Shown here piece by piece: positions 26,563 through 35,600 of a stretch of 64,000 bases of DNA. Under the pieces are notes generated by a model. That model saw only the letters and a program-made list of their open reading frames with translations, was not told where the DNA came from and ran no database searches. Source of the DNA: CAYXAA01 sp964462985 (GTDB lineage: Bacteria; Pseudomonadota; Alphaproteobacteria; Rhizobiales; Stappiaceae); the NCBI GenBank assembly GCA_964462985.1, contig CAYXAA010000012.1, forward strand, positions 42,987 through 106,986, given 5' to 3'. Positions within the stretch are counted from its first letter, which is position 1. Every line of letters begins with the position of its first letter. Both the position numbers and the translations under genes were made by a program.

Positions 26563-27387
26563 ATGAAGATTGCTTTGCTCGGCGCCGGCGGGAAGATGGG
26601 GGTGCGCCTTGCCACCAACCTCAAGGACTCGCGCTACGAGGTGGCACATGTAGAGATCGGCGAGGCCGGCCGCGCCCGGCTGCGCGAGACGCTCGGCATC
26701 GAATGCGTTGACCTCGACAGCGCCCTTGCCGGCGCCAGTGCGGTGATCCTTGCCGTGCCGGACACCGCGATCCGAACCATCGCCGGCGAGGTCGTACCAA
26801 AGCTCGCTCCGGGCACGCTGGTGATGGCGCTCGATGCGGCCGCACCCTTCGCGGGCCACCTGCCGAAGCGGCCGGATGTCACCTATTTCGTCTCCCACCC
26901 CTGCCATCCGCCGATCTTCAACGACGAGACCGACATGGCCGCCAAGCGCGACTTCTTCGGCGGCGTCGCCGCCAGGCAGTCGATCGTCAGCGCGCTGATG
27001 CAGGGCCCGGAGGAGCATTATGCGGTCGGCGAGGAGATCGCCCGCACCATCTACCGGCCGATCCTGCGCTCGCACCGGGTGACGGTCGAGCAGATGGCGC
27101 TGCTCGAGCCGGGCCTGTCGGAGACGGTCTGCGCCACCCTGCTCGTGGTCATGAAGGAGGCGATGGAGGAAGTGGTCGCCCGCGGCGTCGATCCGGTCGC
27201 CGCCCGCGACTTTCTGCTTGGCCACCTCAACATTCTCGGTGCCGTCGTCATGGGCGAGATCGAGGGTGCCTTCTCGGACGCCTGCAACAAGGCGATCGCC
27301 AACGGCAAGCCGCGCCTGATGCGCGACGACTGGCGCGGCGTGTTCGATCCGCAGGAAATCGCCGAAAGCATTCGCGCAATCACCTGA
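26563..27387 (+). CDS. apnO: ApnO-like D-apionate oxidoisomerase / sugar-acid dehydrogenase
   Basis: A 274-residue NAD(P)-binding protein with the N-terminal Rossmann motif GAGGKMG (7-13) and a helical phosphogluconate-dehydrogenase-like C-terminal domain. This two-domain form matches D-apionate oxidoisomerase (ApnO), which oxidises and rearranges the branched C5 acid D-apionate to 3-oxo-isoapionate. The family also contains unassigned members, so the substrate is inferred. AGGAG precedes the ATG at 26563. The usual later enzymes of D-apionate use (a RuBisCO-like protein or OiaC) are not in the window, but a DUF1537 kinase is, 11 kb downstream. Confidence 0.65.
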   Translation: MKIALLGAGGKMGVRLATNLKDSRYEVAHVEIGEAGRARLRETLGIECVDLDSALAGASAVILAVPDTAIRTIAGEVVPKLAPGTLVMALDAAAPFAGHLPKRPDVTYFVSHPCHPPIFNDETDMAAKRDFFGGVAARQSIVSALMQGPEEHYAVGEEIARTIYRPILRSHRVTVEQMALLEPGLSETVCATLLVVMKEAMEEVVARGVDPVAARDFLLGHLNILGAVVMGEIEGAFSDACNKAIANGKPRLMRDDWRGVFDPQEIAESIRAIT

Positions 27388-27471
27388 CGGGCCGGGCCCG
27401 GTACGGCCGGGTATGGGCAGCCGCGCCCGGTGGTTGTTATAGGGAAGATCTCGGCCAGGGCGAGGGACGGT

Positions 27472-28206
27472 ATGCGAAGGCACGTTGCGGGAACGGACGA
27501 AGGCGACAAGATCGTCCGGCGGAAGCTGTCAGACCAGGTGCTCGAGCGGCTTCTGGAGATGATCACCCGGCGCGAGGTGCAGCCCGGCGAGCTGATGCCC
27601 TCCGAGCGCGACCTGATGGAGCGCTTCGGCGTCGGCCGGCCGGCAGTACGCGAGGCCCTGCAATCCCTCGACACGATGGGCCTGATCAGCATCTCCCACG
27701 GCGAGCGTGCCCGCGTCAGCGCCCTGACCGCCGATACCGTGATCCGGCAGATCGACGCGGTGGCGCGGCTGATGCTGTCGGCCTCGCCGGACAATCTCGA
27801 GCATCTGAAGCAGGCCAGGCGCTTCTTCGAGATCGGCATGGTGCGGCTCGCCGCGGCCAAGGCCACCGGTGCCGACATCTCCGAGCTGCGCCGGCTCATC
27901 GAGCGCCAGCGGGAGGCGCTGGGCAACGCGGAGGCCTTCATAGCCGCCGACATCGCTTTCCACCGCAAGATCGCGTCGCTGTCGGGAAATCCCATCTTCG
28001 CCGCCGTCAGCGACGCCATGCTGAGCTGGCTGTTCAACTATCACGCCGACCTGCTGCTGTGGTCGGGTGCCGAGACCAAGACGCTTGCCGAGCACACTGT
28101 GATCGTCGATCGGCTCGCCACCGGCGACGAGGAGGCGGCGGCCGACGCGATGGGCATCCATCTCGACCGCAGCGACCTGCTCTATCAGCACCCCGAGGGT
28201 GTTTGA
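27472..28206 (+). CDS. GntR-family regulator, FadR subfamily (NanR-like)
   Basis: A 244-residue repressor-type protein. The winged helix covers ~15-85 (KLSDQVLERLLEMI, LMPSERDLMERFGVGRPAVREAL) and the all-helical FCD ligand domain the rest. In the FCD domain the metal ligands are probably in DIAFHRKI, ...LAEHTVIVD and the last helix. The N-terminal pattern is closest to NanR-type members. The ATG at 27472 follows GAGGGAC; a frame from 27430 exists but lacks such a site. It lies 85 bases after the ApnO-like gene in the same direction and probably controls this cluster in response to a sugar acid. Confidence 0.85.
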   Translation: MRRHVAGTDEGDKIVRRKLSDQVLERLLEMITRREVQPGELMPSERDLMERFGVGRPAVREALQSLDTMGLISISHGERARVSALTADTVIRQIDAVARLMLSASPDNLEHLKQARRFFEIGMVRLAAAKATGADISELRRLIERQREALGNAEAFIAADIAFHRKIASLSGNPIFAAVSDAMLSWLFNYHADLLLWSGAETKTLAEHTVIVDRLATGDEEAAADAMGIHLDRSDLLYQHPEGV

Positions 28207-28217
28207 CAGGGCCCCAT

Positions 28218-28237
28218 AGTTGTAAACTGAATTGACT
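28218..28237 (+). promoter_or_regulatory. Operator candidate before the tartrate dehydrogenase gene
   Basis: AGTTGTAAA-6-TTGACT-type element. It matches a 20-base element at 31858-31877 in 16 of 20 positions, including both ends (AGTTGTAAA and TTGACT). It lies 60 bases before the tartrate dehydrogenase start. TTGACT could be a -35 box, but no good -10 follows at 16-18 bases. Confidence 0.4.
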
Positions 28238-28296
28238 CATCCATCGCTTTCCCGCAAGGTCGCCAGGAAAGCTCGCCTTGGCTCTGGAGCAGCTTC

Positions 28297-29358
28297 ATGG
28301 GCAAAACTTACGATATTGCTACGATTGCCGGCGACGGCATCGGGAAGGAGGTCGTTCCGGAGGGCCAGCGGGTGGTGGAGACGGCGGCACGCCGCTTTGG
28401 CTTCTCCGTGAACTGGACGGAGTACGACTGGAGCTGCGACCACTATACCCGCCACGGCAGGATGATGCCGGAAGACGGTGTCGAGCAGGTTCGCGGCGCC
28501 GACGCGATCTTCCTCGGCGCCGTGGGCTGGCCAAACGTGCCGGACCACATCTCCACCTGGGACCTGATCTTGCGCCTGCGCCGCGAACTCAACCTGTATG
28601 TCGCCCTGCGTCCGGCGCGCCTGCTCAAGGGCATCACCTCTCCCCTCACCGGCCGCGGCGGCAAGGACATCGACTTCGTCATCGTCCGCGAGAACTCGGA
28701 AGGCGAATATTCGTCCGCCGGCGGCATCCTCTATCAGGGCACCCCGGACGAACTGGTGATCCAGGAATCGGTGTTCTCCCGCAGAGCCACCGACCGGATC
28801 CTGCGCTATGCCTTCGAACTGGCCCGCACCCGCCGCAACAAGGTGTCGCTGGCCACCAAGTCGAACGGCATCAAGATTGCCATGCCCTATTGGGACGACC
28901 GCTTTGCCGCGGTCGCTGCCGATTATCCAGACGTCGAGGCGAACAAGTTCCACATCGACATCCTGACGGCGCATTTCGTCAACCATCCGGACTGGTTCGA
29001 CGTGGTGGTCGGCTCGAATCTCTTCGGCGACATCCTCTCCGATCTCGGTCCGGCGGTTGCCGGCAGCATCGGGATCGCGCCGTCCGGCAACATCGATCCG
29101 ACCCGCAGCAATCCATCCATGTTCGAGCCGGTGCACGGGTCCGCGCCGGACATCGCCGGGCAGGGTATCGCCAATCCGATCGGCCAGATCTGGGCCGGCG
29201 CCATGATGCTTGAGCATCTCGGCGAGCTCGAGGCCGCCCGCGCGATCGAAGCGGCGATCGAGACCGTGCTCTCGGACGGCGGCCCGCGCACCCGCGATCT
29301 CGGCGGCAGCGCCAGCACAATCGAGGCCGGCAAGGCCATTGCCGAAGCGATCGGCTGA
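28297..29358 (+). CDS. ttuC: Tartrate dehydrogenase/decarboxylase (isocitrate/isopropylmalate dehydrogenase family)
   Basis: A 353-residue NAD-dependent beta-decarboxylating dehydrogenase. GDGIGKEVVPEG is the N-terminal block, VRENSEGEYSSAGG the substrate loop with the catalytic tyrosine region, TKSNGIK the lysine region, and GSNLFGDILSDLGPAVAGSIG the metal-binding aspartates with the family signature. The E-N-S-E-G-E-Y-S pattern and length fit TtuC/DmlA-type enzymes acting on tartrate or D-malate rather than LeuB. GGAGC precedes the ATG. Its place in a sugar-acid island with a TRAP transporter supports a C4 hydroxy-acid substrate. Confidence 0.85.
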   Translation: MGKTYDIATIAGDGIGKEVVPEGQRVVETAARRFGFSVNWTEYDWSCDHYTRHGRMMPEDGVEQVRGADAIFLGAVGWPNVPDHISTWDLILRLRRELNLYVALRPARLLKGITSPLTGRGGKDIDFVIVRENSEGEYSSAGGILYQGTPDELVIQESVFSRRATDRILRYAFELARTRRNKVSLATKSNGIKIAMPYWDDRFAAVAADYPDVEANKFHIDILTAHFVNHPDWFDVVVGSNLFGDILSDLGPAVAGSIGIAPSGNIDPTRSNPSMFEPVHGSAPDIAGQGIANPIGQIWAGAMMLEHLGELEAARAIEAAIETVLSDGGPRTRDLGGSASTIEAGKAIAEAIG

Positions 29359-29420
29359 CATTTCGACAACCGGCCCCCGCGGCCGATACCATCCGGTCCA
29401 GACATTCGAGGAGCAAAGCG

Positions 29421-30878
29421 ATGCTCGACAGGACATCCATCACCACCTTCGGCCACATCATCGACGGCAAGATCGTCGATCGTGCCGAGAAAGACGGCAT
29501 CGACGTCATCGATCCGGCGGACGGCCGGGTGTTCGCCCGCCTGCCGCGCGGCGGCGCCGCCGAGATCGACAGGGCAGTCAAGGCGGCACGCGCCGCCTAC
29601 GAGGGGGTATGGGGCGCAAAAAGCGCCGTTGAGCGCGGCCGCATCCTCATGCGGCTCTCCGCCCTCATTCTCGACCACGCCGAAGAACTCGCGGAGCTGG
29701 AGTGCCTCGATACCGGCAAGCCGATCACCCAGGCGCGCAACGATATCGCCGCCACCGCCCGCTATTTCGAGTATTACGGGGCGGCCGCCGACAAGCATCA
29801 CGGCGAGACCATCCCCTACACCAAGGGGACGACGGTGCTCGCCCTGCGGGTGCCGCATGGGGTGACGGGCCACATCATCCCGTGGAACTATCCCTCGCAG
29901 ATCTTCGGCCGCTCGGTGGGCGGAGCGCTCGCCGCCGGAAACGCCTGTGTCGTCAAGCCTGCCGAGGACGCATGCCTGACGCCGCTTCGGCTCGGGGAAC
30001 TGGCGCTCGAGGCGGGCCTCCCGGCCGGAGCGCTTAACATCGTCTGCGGCGTCGGGATCGAGGCGGGCGCGGCGCTCGCCGGCCATCCCGGCATCAACCA
30101 TATCTCCTTCACCGGCTCGCCGGTGACGGGTACGGCGGTGGCCAAGGCCGCGGCCGACAACCATGTCCCGGTGACGCTCGAGCTTGGCGGCAAGTCGCCG
30201 CAGATCCTCTTCGCCGATGCCGATCTCGATGCGGCGCTTCCCGTTGTCGTTAACGCCATCGTGCAGAATGCCGGCCAAACCTGCGCCGCCGGCAGCCGCG
30301 TCCTGATCGAACGGCCGATCTACGACGAGGTGATGCGCCGGCTCGCCGAACGGTTTTCGGCACTGAAGGTCGGCCCGGGCATCGACGACCCGGACTGCGG
30401 CCCCATCGTCAGCGCGCGCCAGCTGCGGCGGGTGAACGAAATGGTCGAAGCCGCAATCGCCGATGGCGCGCGGGTGGTGGCACAGGGCACGGTCAAGCCG
30501 GATGCGCCCAAGGGCGGCTTCTACTTTCCGCCGATGCTGCTCGACGGTGCGGCGCCGGGCAGCCGCCTCGCCTGCGAAGAAGTGTTCGGCCCTGTGCTCG
30601 CGGCCTTCCCCTTCGAGGACGAGGCCGAGGCGATCCGGCTCGCCAACGGCACGCCATACGGGCTGACTGCAGCGGTCTGGACGCAGGATGGCGGCCGGCA
30701 GCTTCGCTGTGCTCACGCGATTGAGGCGGGTCAGGTCTTCGTCAACAATTACGGTGCCGGCGGCGGCATTGAACTGCCCTTCGGCGGCATGAAGCGTTCG
30801 GGCTATGGCCGCGAGAAGGCATTCGAAGGCATGATCAGCTTCACCACGGTCAAGACCGTGGTGCTCAAGCACGGCTAA
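29421..30878 (+). CDS. NAD(P)-dependent aldehyde dehydrogenase
   Basis: A 485-residue ALDH with the catalytic Cys288 (GQTCAAGSR), the general base Glu254 (VTLELGGKSP), Lys179 in VKPAED for cofactor binding and the Rossmann glycine segment TGSPVTG. The sequence is of the betaine-aldehyde/gamma-aminobutyraldehyde dehydrogenase-like group, whose substrates are diverse. GAGGAG precedes the ATG at 29421. It follows the tartrate dehydrogenase gene by 62 bases in the same direction, so a small hydroxy-aldehyde of sugar-acid breakdown (such as glycolaldehyde or tartronate semialdehyde) is a fair guess. Confidence 0.88.
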   Translation: MLDRTSITTFGHIIDGKIVDRAEKDGIDVIDPADGRVFARLPRGGAAEIDRAVKAARAAYEGVWGAKSAVERGRILMRLSALILDHAEELAELECLDTGKPITQARNDIAATARYFEYYGAAADKHHGETIPYTKGTTVLALRVPHGVTGHIIPWNYPSQIFGRSVGGALAAGNACVVKPAEDACLTPLRLGELALEAGLPAGALNIVCGVGIEAGAALAGHPGINHISFTGSPVTGTAVAKAAADNHVPVTLELGGKSPQILFADADLDAALPVVVNAIVQNAGQTCAAGSRVLIERPIYDEVMRRLAERFSALKVGPGIDDPDCGPIVSARQLRRVNEMVEAAIADGARVVAQGTVKPDAPKGGFYFPPMLLDGAAPGSRLACEEVFGPVLAAFPFEDEAEAIRLANGTPYGLTAAVWTQDGGRQLRCAHAIEAGQVFVNNYGAGGGIELPFGGMKRSGYGREKAFEGMISFTTVKTVVLKHG

Positions 30879-30956
30879 ACCGGGCCTTGCAGGAGGCGCA
30901 GGCGGGGCCGACGGTTTCCGCCCGCCTTCCCGGGCCACCGGCAGAAGCGCGTGGGA

Positions 30957-31730
30957 TCAGAAGCCCGGGCGGCTGTTCATCATTCGGGTGCGGGCATGCT
31001 CGATATGATTGCGCATAGCCCGCTTGGCCTTGGTCGCCGCCCCCGCCTCGATGTGGCGGAAGATCTCCTCATGCTCGGCCTGCACCGCCTCGGCGCGCAC
31101 GAGCGGCTGGAACTTCACCAGGAATCGCATCAGCGTCACCGAGCGGGTGACGTCGTACTCGAGCGATTTCAATGTTTCGACAATGCGCGGATTGCAGGTT
31201 GCGATCGCAACGGCCTCGTGGAACGCATAGTCGTGGTAATGCATGATCGCATTGGTGTGCATTGCCTCGGCGAAGCGATCGAGCGCCCCGCGCAGCCGCT
31301 CGATGTCGGCTGGCCCACGCCGTTTCGCTGCAAGATATGCGGCCTGCGGCTCAAGGATCAGGCGCAGCTCGATCCCATTCAGGAGATCGCCGATGCGCTC
31401 GAGCGCCTCGCGGTCGTCGTCGTCCCCGCTGGCCCGCTGGCCGCTCGCGCCGAGGGCATTCTGCACATAGTTGCCCGAACCACGGACCGAGGAGATCAGC
31501 CCGTCCTCGCGCAGCTTGTCGAGCGCCTCGCGCAGGACGGGTCGCGAGACATCGAACTCCCCGGCCAGCACGTTTTCCGAAGGCAGCTTGGTGCCAGCGG
31601 CGATCATGCCGGTCACAATGGCATGAAACAGATTTTCATAGACCCGGTCAGCCAGCCGTTCGGCCTTGCTCTGCTGGAGGTCGGCGAAGGCAAATTCAGC
31701 CGACCGCGATGTCGATGCGACCTTGTCCAT
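30957..31730 (-). CDS. GntR-family regulator, FadR subfamily
   Basis: A 257-residue regulator with an N-terminal winged helix (ERLADRVYENLFHAI, LPSENVLAGEFDVSRPVLREAL) and a C-terminal FCD domain with histidines in HYHDYAFHEAV and near RNHIEHAR. I start it at the ATG at 31730, preceded by GAGGAC. The frame is open 64 codons further up, but that stretch overlaps the operator region and reads like spacer. It is divergent from dctP across 206 bases, the classic arrangement for a local repressor of a TRAP transporter operon. Confidence 0.86.
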   Translation of the reverse strand: MDKVASTSRSAEFAFADLQQSKAERLADRVYENLFHAIVTGMIAAGTKLPSENVLAGEFDVSRPVLREALDKLREDGLISSVRGSGNYVQNALGASGQRASGDDDDREALERIGDLLNGIELRLILEPQAAYLAAKRRGPADIERLRGALDRFAEAMHTNAIMHYHDYAFHEAVAIATCNPRIVETLKSLEYDVTRSVTLMRFLVKFQPLVRAEAVQAEHEEIFRHIEAGAATKAKRAMRNHIEHARTRMMNSRPGF

Positions 31731-31830
31731 GTCCTCGACCTTTTGTCCAAACCTGCGACCGGACAATGCAGTGGGCGGCACCCGCCGACACCTGCCACAA
31801 ATGCCCGGTTTGAACCTTTGGGCACCTTGA

Positions 31831-31877
31831 TGATGATCATCATACCAGTTACAGTAAAGTTGTAAAACGTGTTGACT
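31831..31877 (+). promoter_or_regulatory. Operator region between the FadR-type gene and dctP
   Basis: TGATGATCATCA at 31831-31842 is a perfect 12-base palindrome, overlapping TCATCATACCAGTT (31837-31850), which recurs exactly at 26500-26513. It is followed by AGTTGTAAAACG...TTGACT (31858-31877), which recurs in 16/20 form at 28218-28237. TTGACT at 31872 can serve as a -35 for dctP with a weak -10 (CACACT) 17 bases on. Confidence 0.5.
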
Positions 31878-31936
31878 GGATTGGCGATCATCGCCACACT
31901 TCGCGTCCGGTGCAGGAGACACCAGGGAGGATACCG

Positions 31937-32920
31937 ATGTTCCGATTCCGCAGTCTGTCGATCGTGTCCGCCGTCGCCGTTTCGGTGGCGATGAGCGGTA
32001 CCGCTCTTGCGCAGACCGTTCTCAATTTCGCCCACACCACGGCGCAGAATTCCCACTATAGCCTGGGCGTCCAGGCCTTCGGCAAGAAGCTCTCTGAGCT
32101 CAGCGGCGGCAAGTACGAGATCCGCGAGCAGGCCGCAGGTGCACTGGGCGGCGAGCGCGACCTGATCGAGGGCCTGCAGATCGGCTCGGTCGAGCTGGTG
32201 ATCTCCTCGACCGGTCCGCTCGGCAATTTCGTGCCCGAGGCGCTGGTGCTCGACCTGCCGTTCCTGTTCAAGGACTACGCCTCGGCCCGCGCCGTCCTCG
32301 ACGGCGAGATCGGCCAGGAACTGCTCGCGAAGGTCAGCGAGAACAATCTTGTCGCCCTGGCCTGGTCGGAGAACGGATTTCGCCACATCACCAACTCCAG
32401 CCGCCCGATCACCAAGCCCGAAGACCTTGAGGGCCTGAAGATCCGCACGATGGAGAACTCGGTGCACATGGAAGCCTTCCGGGCCGCCGGCGCCTCGCCG
32501 ACGCCAATGGCCTTTCCGGAAGTCTTTGCGGCCCTGCAGCAGAACGTGATCGACGGGCAGGAGAACCCGATCCCGGTCATCACCGCCTCCAAGTTCTGGG
32601 AAGTCCAGAACAACCTGACCCTGACCGGCCACGTCTATTCGCCGGCCATCATCCTCGCTTCGCCGAGCCTGTGGGACAGCCTGTCGGACGAGGAGAAGGG
32701 CTGGTTCCAGGAAGCGGCCAAGATCGCGGTGGAAGCGACCCGGGCCAAGGTCGAGGAAGATGATGCGAACGGCGTCGCCCTGCTGCGCGAAAATGGCATG
32801 GAAGTGGTGGAAAAGGTCGACCAGGCCGCGTTCCAGAAAGCCGTCGCTCCGGCCTACGAAACCTTCACGGCCAAGTATGGCGACGAGATGCTGAAGCGCA
32901 TCCAGGCGGCCCAGCAGTAA
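31937..32920 (+). CDS. dctP: TRAP transporter solute-binding protein (DctP type)
   Basis: Periplasmic binding protein that delivers an organic acid to the DctQM membrane complex. The 327-residue precursor has a signal peptide (MFRFRSLSIVSAVAVSVAMS..., cleavage after ALA-Q near residue 25) and the DctP fold. The arginine that usually binds the ligand carboxylate lies in LEGLKIRTMEN. GGGAGG precedes the ATG at 31937. It is the first gene of a long rightward operon that leads into the erythronate/threonate genes, so four-carbon sugar acids are the likely cargo. Confidence 0.92.
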   Translation: MFRFRSLSIVSAVAVSVAMSGTALAQTVLNFAHTTAQNSHYSLGVQAFGKKLSELSGGKYEIREQAAGALGGERDLIEGLQIGSVELVISSTGPLGNFVPEALVLDLPFLFKDYASARAVLDGEIGQELLAKVSENNLVALAWSENGFRHITNSSRPITKPEDLEGLKIRTMENSVHMEAFRAAGASPTPMAFPEVFAALQQNVIDGQENPIPVITASKFWEVQNNLTLTGHVYSPAIILASPSLWDSLSDEEKGWFQEAAKIAVEATRAKVEEDDANGVALLRENGMEVVEKVDQAAFQKAVAPAYETFTAKYGDEMLKRIQAAQQ

Positions 32921-32993
32921 GGCTCCACGGGGGCTCTGCCCAACCGACGTCTCCGGGGTGGCCGAACGCGGTCACCCCGGCAGGAGTGCGATC

Positions 32994-33512
32994 ATGCAAT
33001 GGTTCTTCGCCGCCGAGCGCCGGGTGACCCGGGTCGCTCTCGAGTTGTCTGTGGTCGCCCTGGCGGTGATCGTTGCCCTCACCTTCTACCAGGTCGTCAC
33101 CCGTTTCGTTCTCGGTCACCCCTCCGCCTGGTCAGAAGTGGCGGCGCGCTCGACCATGATGTGGATGATATTTCTCGGGCTTGCCGCCGCCTTCCGTCAG
33201 GGGGCGATGATTGCGGTCGATTTCCTAATGGATATCGGGCCGAAGCCCCTACGCCGGTTCCTCACCATCGTCATTGCCATCGCCTCGCTCACTTTCCTGG
33301 CACTGCTGATCTGGTATGGCACGGCCATGGCGCTGCGCGTGCAGCGGCAGAGCCTGGCAGGCCTCGACATCAGCATTGCCTGGGTCTATGCGGCGCTGCC
33401 GGTCGGGGCAGCGCTCGCGGTCCCCGGCGTCGTTGCCCGCACCATCCTCAGCCTCACCGGGAAAGATGACGAAAGCGTCGATGCGCTGAAGGGCGTGGAG
33501 GGCCAGGTATGA
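32994..33512 (+). CDS. dctQ: TRAP transporter small permease (DctQ type)
   Basis: A 172-residue inner-membrane protein with four hydrophobic helices, the small subunit of the TRAP permease. The ATG at 32994 is chosen because GGAG lies before it and the first helix then follows after ~20 residues. It overlaps the dctM start by four bases, indicating translational coupling. Confidence 0.9.
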   Translation: MQWFFAAERRVTRVALELSVVALAVIVALTFYQVVTRFVLGHPSAWSEVAARSTMMWMIFLGLAAAFRQGAMIAVDFLMDIGPKPLRRFLTIVIAIASLTFLALLIWYGTAMALRVQRQSLAGLDISIAWVYAALPVGAALAVPGVVARTILSLTGKDDESVDALKGVEGQV

Positions 33513-34786
33513 ACGCGGCCCTGGCCTTCTCGCTGCTTATCCTCTTTGCCGCTGCCGTGCCGATCGGTGTCTCGCTGGTGCTTGCCAGCGCCTTCGGCAT
33601 CCACTTCTTCTCGACTGTGCCCCTGCTGCTTGCCGTGCAGCGAATCTTCGCGAGCCTCGATTCCTTTCCCCTTCTCGCCGTCCCGCTTTTCATTCTGTCC
33701 GGCAACCTGATGGCAGCCGCCGGGATTTCCGAACGGCTGGTGGAGCTGGCCAAATCGATGGTGGGCGGCATTCAGGGCGGTCTTGCCTGCACCTGTGTCG
33801 TCACCTGCATGATCTTTGCCTCCGTCTCCGGATCGTCCGTGGCGACAACCTTCGCGATCGGTGTCATCCTCATTCCGGCGATGGTGAAGCACGGTTATCC
33901 GGTGGGCACCGCGGCGGCCATCCAGGCCTCCTCGGCCGAGCTCGGCGTCCTCATTCCGCCGTCGATCCCGCTCATCCTTTATGGTGTGGCGACGGAAACC
34001 TCCATCGGCCAGCTGTTCCTCGCCGGCATCGGTCCGGGGATTCTCGTGGCCGCCGCACTGTTCATCTACCTGATCATCCTGTGCCGAGTGAAAGGCTACG
34101 GCAAAATGGACGGCGAGGGCCGCAAGCCCCTCCTCAGCGCCCTTGTTCATTCCTTCTGGGCGCTGGTGATGCCCATGATCGTGCTGGGAGGCATTTACGG
34201 CGGCATCTTCACGCCAACCGAAGCCTCCTCCATTGCCGTGGTCTATGCGCTCGTCATCGGCCTGTTCGTCTACCGGTCGCTGACGTTCGCCTCGATCTAC
34301 CAGGCGCTGCGCAGTTCGGCGATCTCAAGCACGGTGATCATGGTGATCATCGGCGGAGCCGGCCTGTTCTCCTTCCTCGTCACCCGCTCCGGCCTGCCGG
34401 CGATCATCGCCGAATGGGTGCAGCAGGTGTTCACCGACCGTGTCAGCTTCCTCCTGGCGGTCAACGTTTTCCTTTTCCTCGTCGGAATGTTCGTCGAAAC
34501 CTCGGCCGCCATCCTCGTGCTGGCGCCGCTGCTCGCGCCGATCGCGGTCGGCTATGGCGTCGACCCCGTACATTTCGGCCTGATCATCGTGGTCAACCTG
34601 GCGCTCGGCATGTTCACGCCACCGGTCGGGGTCAATCTCTTCGCCGCCTGCGGCGTGGCGAGGATCTCCATTCAGCGCATCATTCCAGCCCTGGTGCCGA
34701 TGGTTCTGGTGGTGATGGGCTGCGTGCTGCTGGTGACCTACGTGCCGTTCATCTCGCTCGGCCTGGTCGAGCTGTTCTACCGGTAG
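33509..34786 (+). CDS. dctM: TRAP transporter large permease (DctM type)
   Basis: A 425-residue inner-membrane protein with about twelve helices. It carries the DctM hallmarks VSGSSVATT near residue 110 and SSAELGVLIPPSIPLILYG near 145, plus the C-terminal FTPPVGVNLFAACG. It couples uptake of the bound acid to a sodium gradient. The start overlaps the dctQ stop (ATGA). Confidence 0.94.
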   Translation: MNAALAFSLLILFAAAVPIGVSLVLASAFGIHFFSTVPLLLAVQRIFASLDSFPLLAVPLFILSGNLMAAAGISERLVELAKSMVGGIQGGLACTCVVTCMIFASVSGSSVATTFAIGVILIPAMVKHGYPVGTAAAIQASSAELGVLIPPSIPLILYGVATETSIGQLFLAGIGPGILVAAALFIYLIILCRVKGYGKMDGEGRKPLLSALVHSFWALVMPMIVLGGIYGGIFTPTEASSIAVVYALVIGLFVYRSLTFASIYQALRSSAISSTVIMVIIGGAGLFSFLVTRSGLPAIIAEWVQQVFTDRVSFLLAVNVFLFLVGMFVETSAAILVLAPLLAPIAVGYGVDPVHFGLIIVVNLALGMFTPPVGVNLFAACGVARISIQRIIPALVPMVLVVMGCVLLVTYVPFISLGLVELFYR

Positions 34787-34817
34787 CGAAGGCGCTGCCG
34801 ATTTTCGGGAGACTGCA

Positions 34818-35567
34818 ATGAAACTGAAGGACAAGGTGGCCATCGTCACCGGCGCCGGCGGCGGCTATGGCGAGGGCATCGCTCACTATTTCGCCGAACA
34901 GGGTGCGAAGGTTGTCGTTGCCGACATCCGCGGCGACGCAGCGAAGAAGGTTGCCGCCGACATCGGCGCGGCGGCCGTCGCCTGCACCACCGACGTGACC
35001 GACGGCGACTCGGTGAAGGCGATGGTCCGGACCGCGCTCGACGCGTTCGGCAAGGTCGACATCCTGGTCAACAATGCCGGCACCACCCACAAGAACCAGT
35101 CGATGCTGCAGGTCGACGAGGCAACCTTCGACCGGGTCTTCGCAGTCAATGTCAAGTCGATCTACCACGCGGCGATCCACGCGGTGCCGGTGCTGGAGAA
35201 GAACGGCGGCGGCGTCATCATCAACATCGCCTCGACCGCCGGCGTGCGCCCGCGCCCCGGACTCACCTGGTACAACGGCACCAAGGGTGCGGTGATCGCC
35301 ATTACGCGTTCGATGGCCATCGAACTTGCCGACCGCAAAATTCGTGTCTGTGGCGTCAACCCGGTGATGGGCGAGACGGGCCTTACCGACCAGTTCCTGC
35401 CGGGCGAGGACACGCCGGAGACACGGGCCAAGGTCATTGCCGGCATTCCGCTCGGCCGCCTGTCCCTGCCGATCGACATCGCGAAAGCCTGTGGCTTCCT
35501 CGCCTCGGACGAGGCCGAGTTCATCACCGGCGTGCTGCTGGAAGTCGACGGCGGTCGCTGCATCTGA
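34818..35567 (+). CDS. SDR-family oxidoreductase
   Basis: A 249-residue classical short-chain dehydrogenase. TGAGGGYGEG (12-21) binds the cofactor, DILVNNAG marks the central strand, INIASTAG carries the catalytic serine, and the YNGTK segment gives Tyr and Lys of the active site. Asp at the end of beta-2 (VVADIRG) favours NAD(H). GGGAGA precedes the ATG. It lies 31 bases after dctM in the operon. A sugar, sugar acid or polyol substrate is likely, but the family is too broad for assignment. Confidence 0.87.
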   Translation: MKLKDKVAIVTGAGGGYGEGIAHYFAEQGAKVVVADIRGDAAKKVAADIGAAAVACTTDVTDGDSVKAMVRTALDAFGKVDILVNNAGTTHKNQSMLQVDEATFDRVFAVNVKSIYHAAIHAVPVLEKNGGGVIINIASTAGVRPRPGLTWYNGTKGAVIAITRSMAIELADRKIRVCGVNPVMGETGLTDQFLPGEDTPETRAKVIAGIPLGRLSLPIDIAKACGFLASDEAEFITGVLLEVDGGRCI

Positions 35568-35600
35568 CAGCGCCGCAACCCCGGCCCTCCTGAGGACGAA

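Noticed and set aside
28923..30938. A 671-codon minus-strand frame opposite tartrate and aldehyde dehydrogenase genes
   Set aside because: The sense strand carries intact catalytic residues of two dehydrogenases. The antisense product has low-complexity composition.
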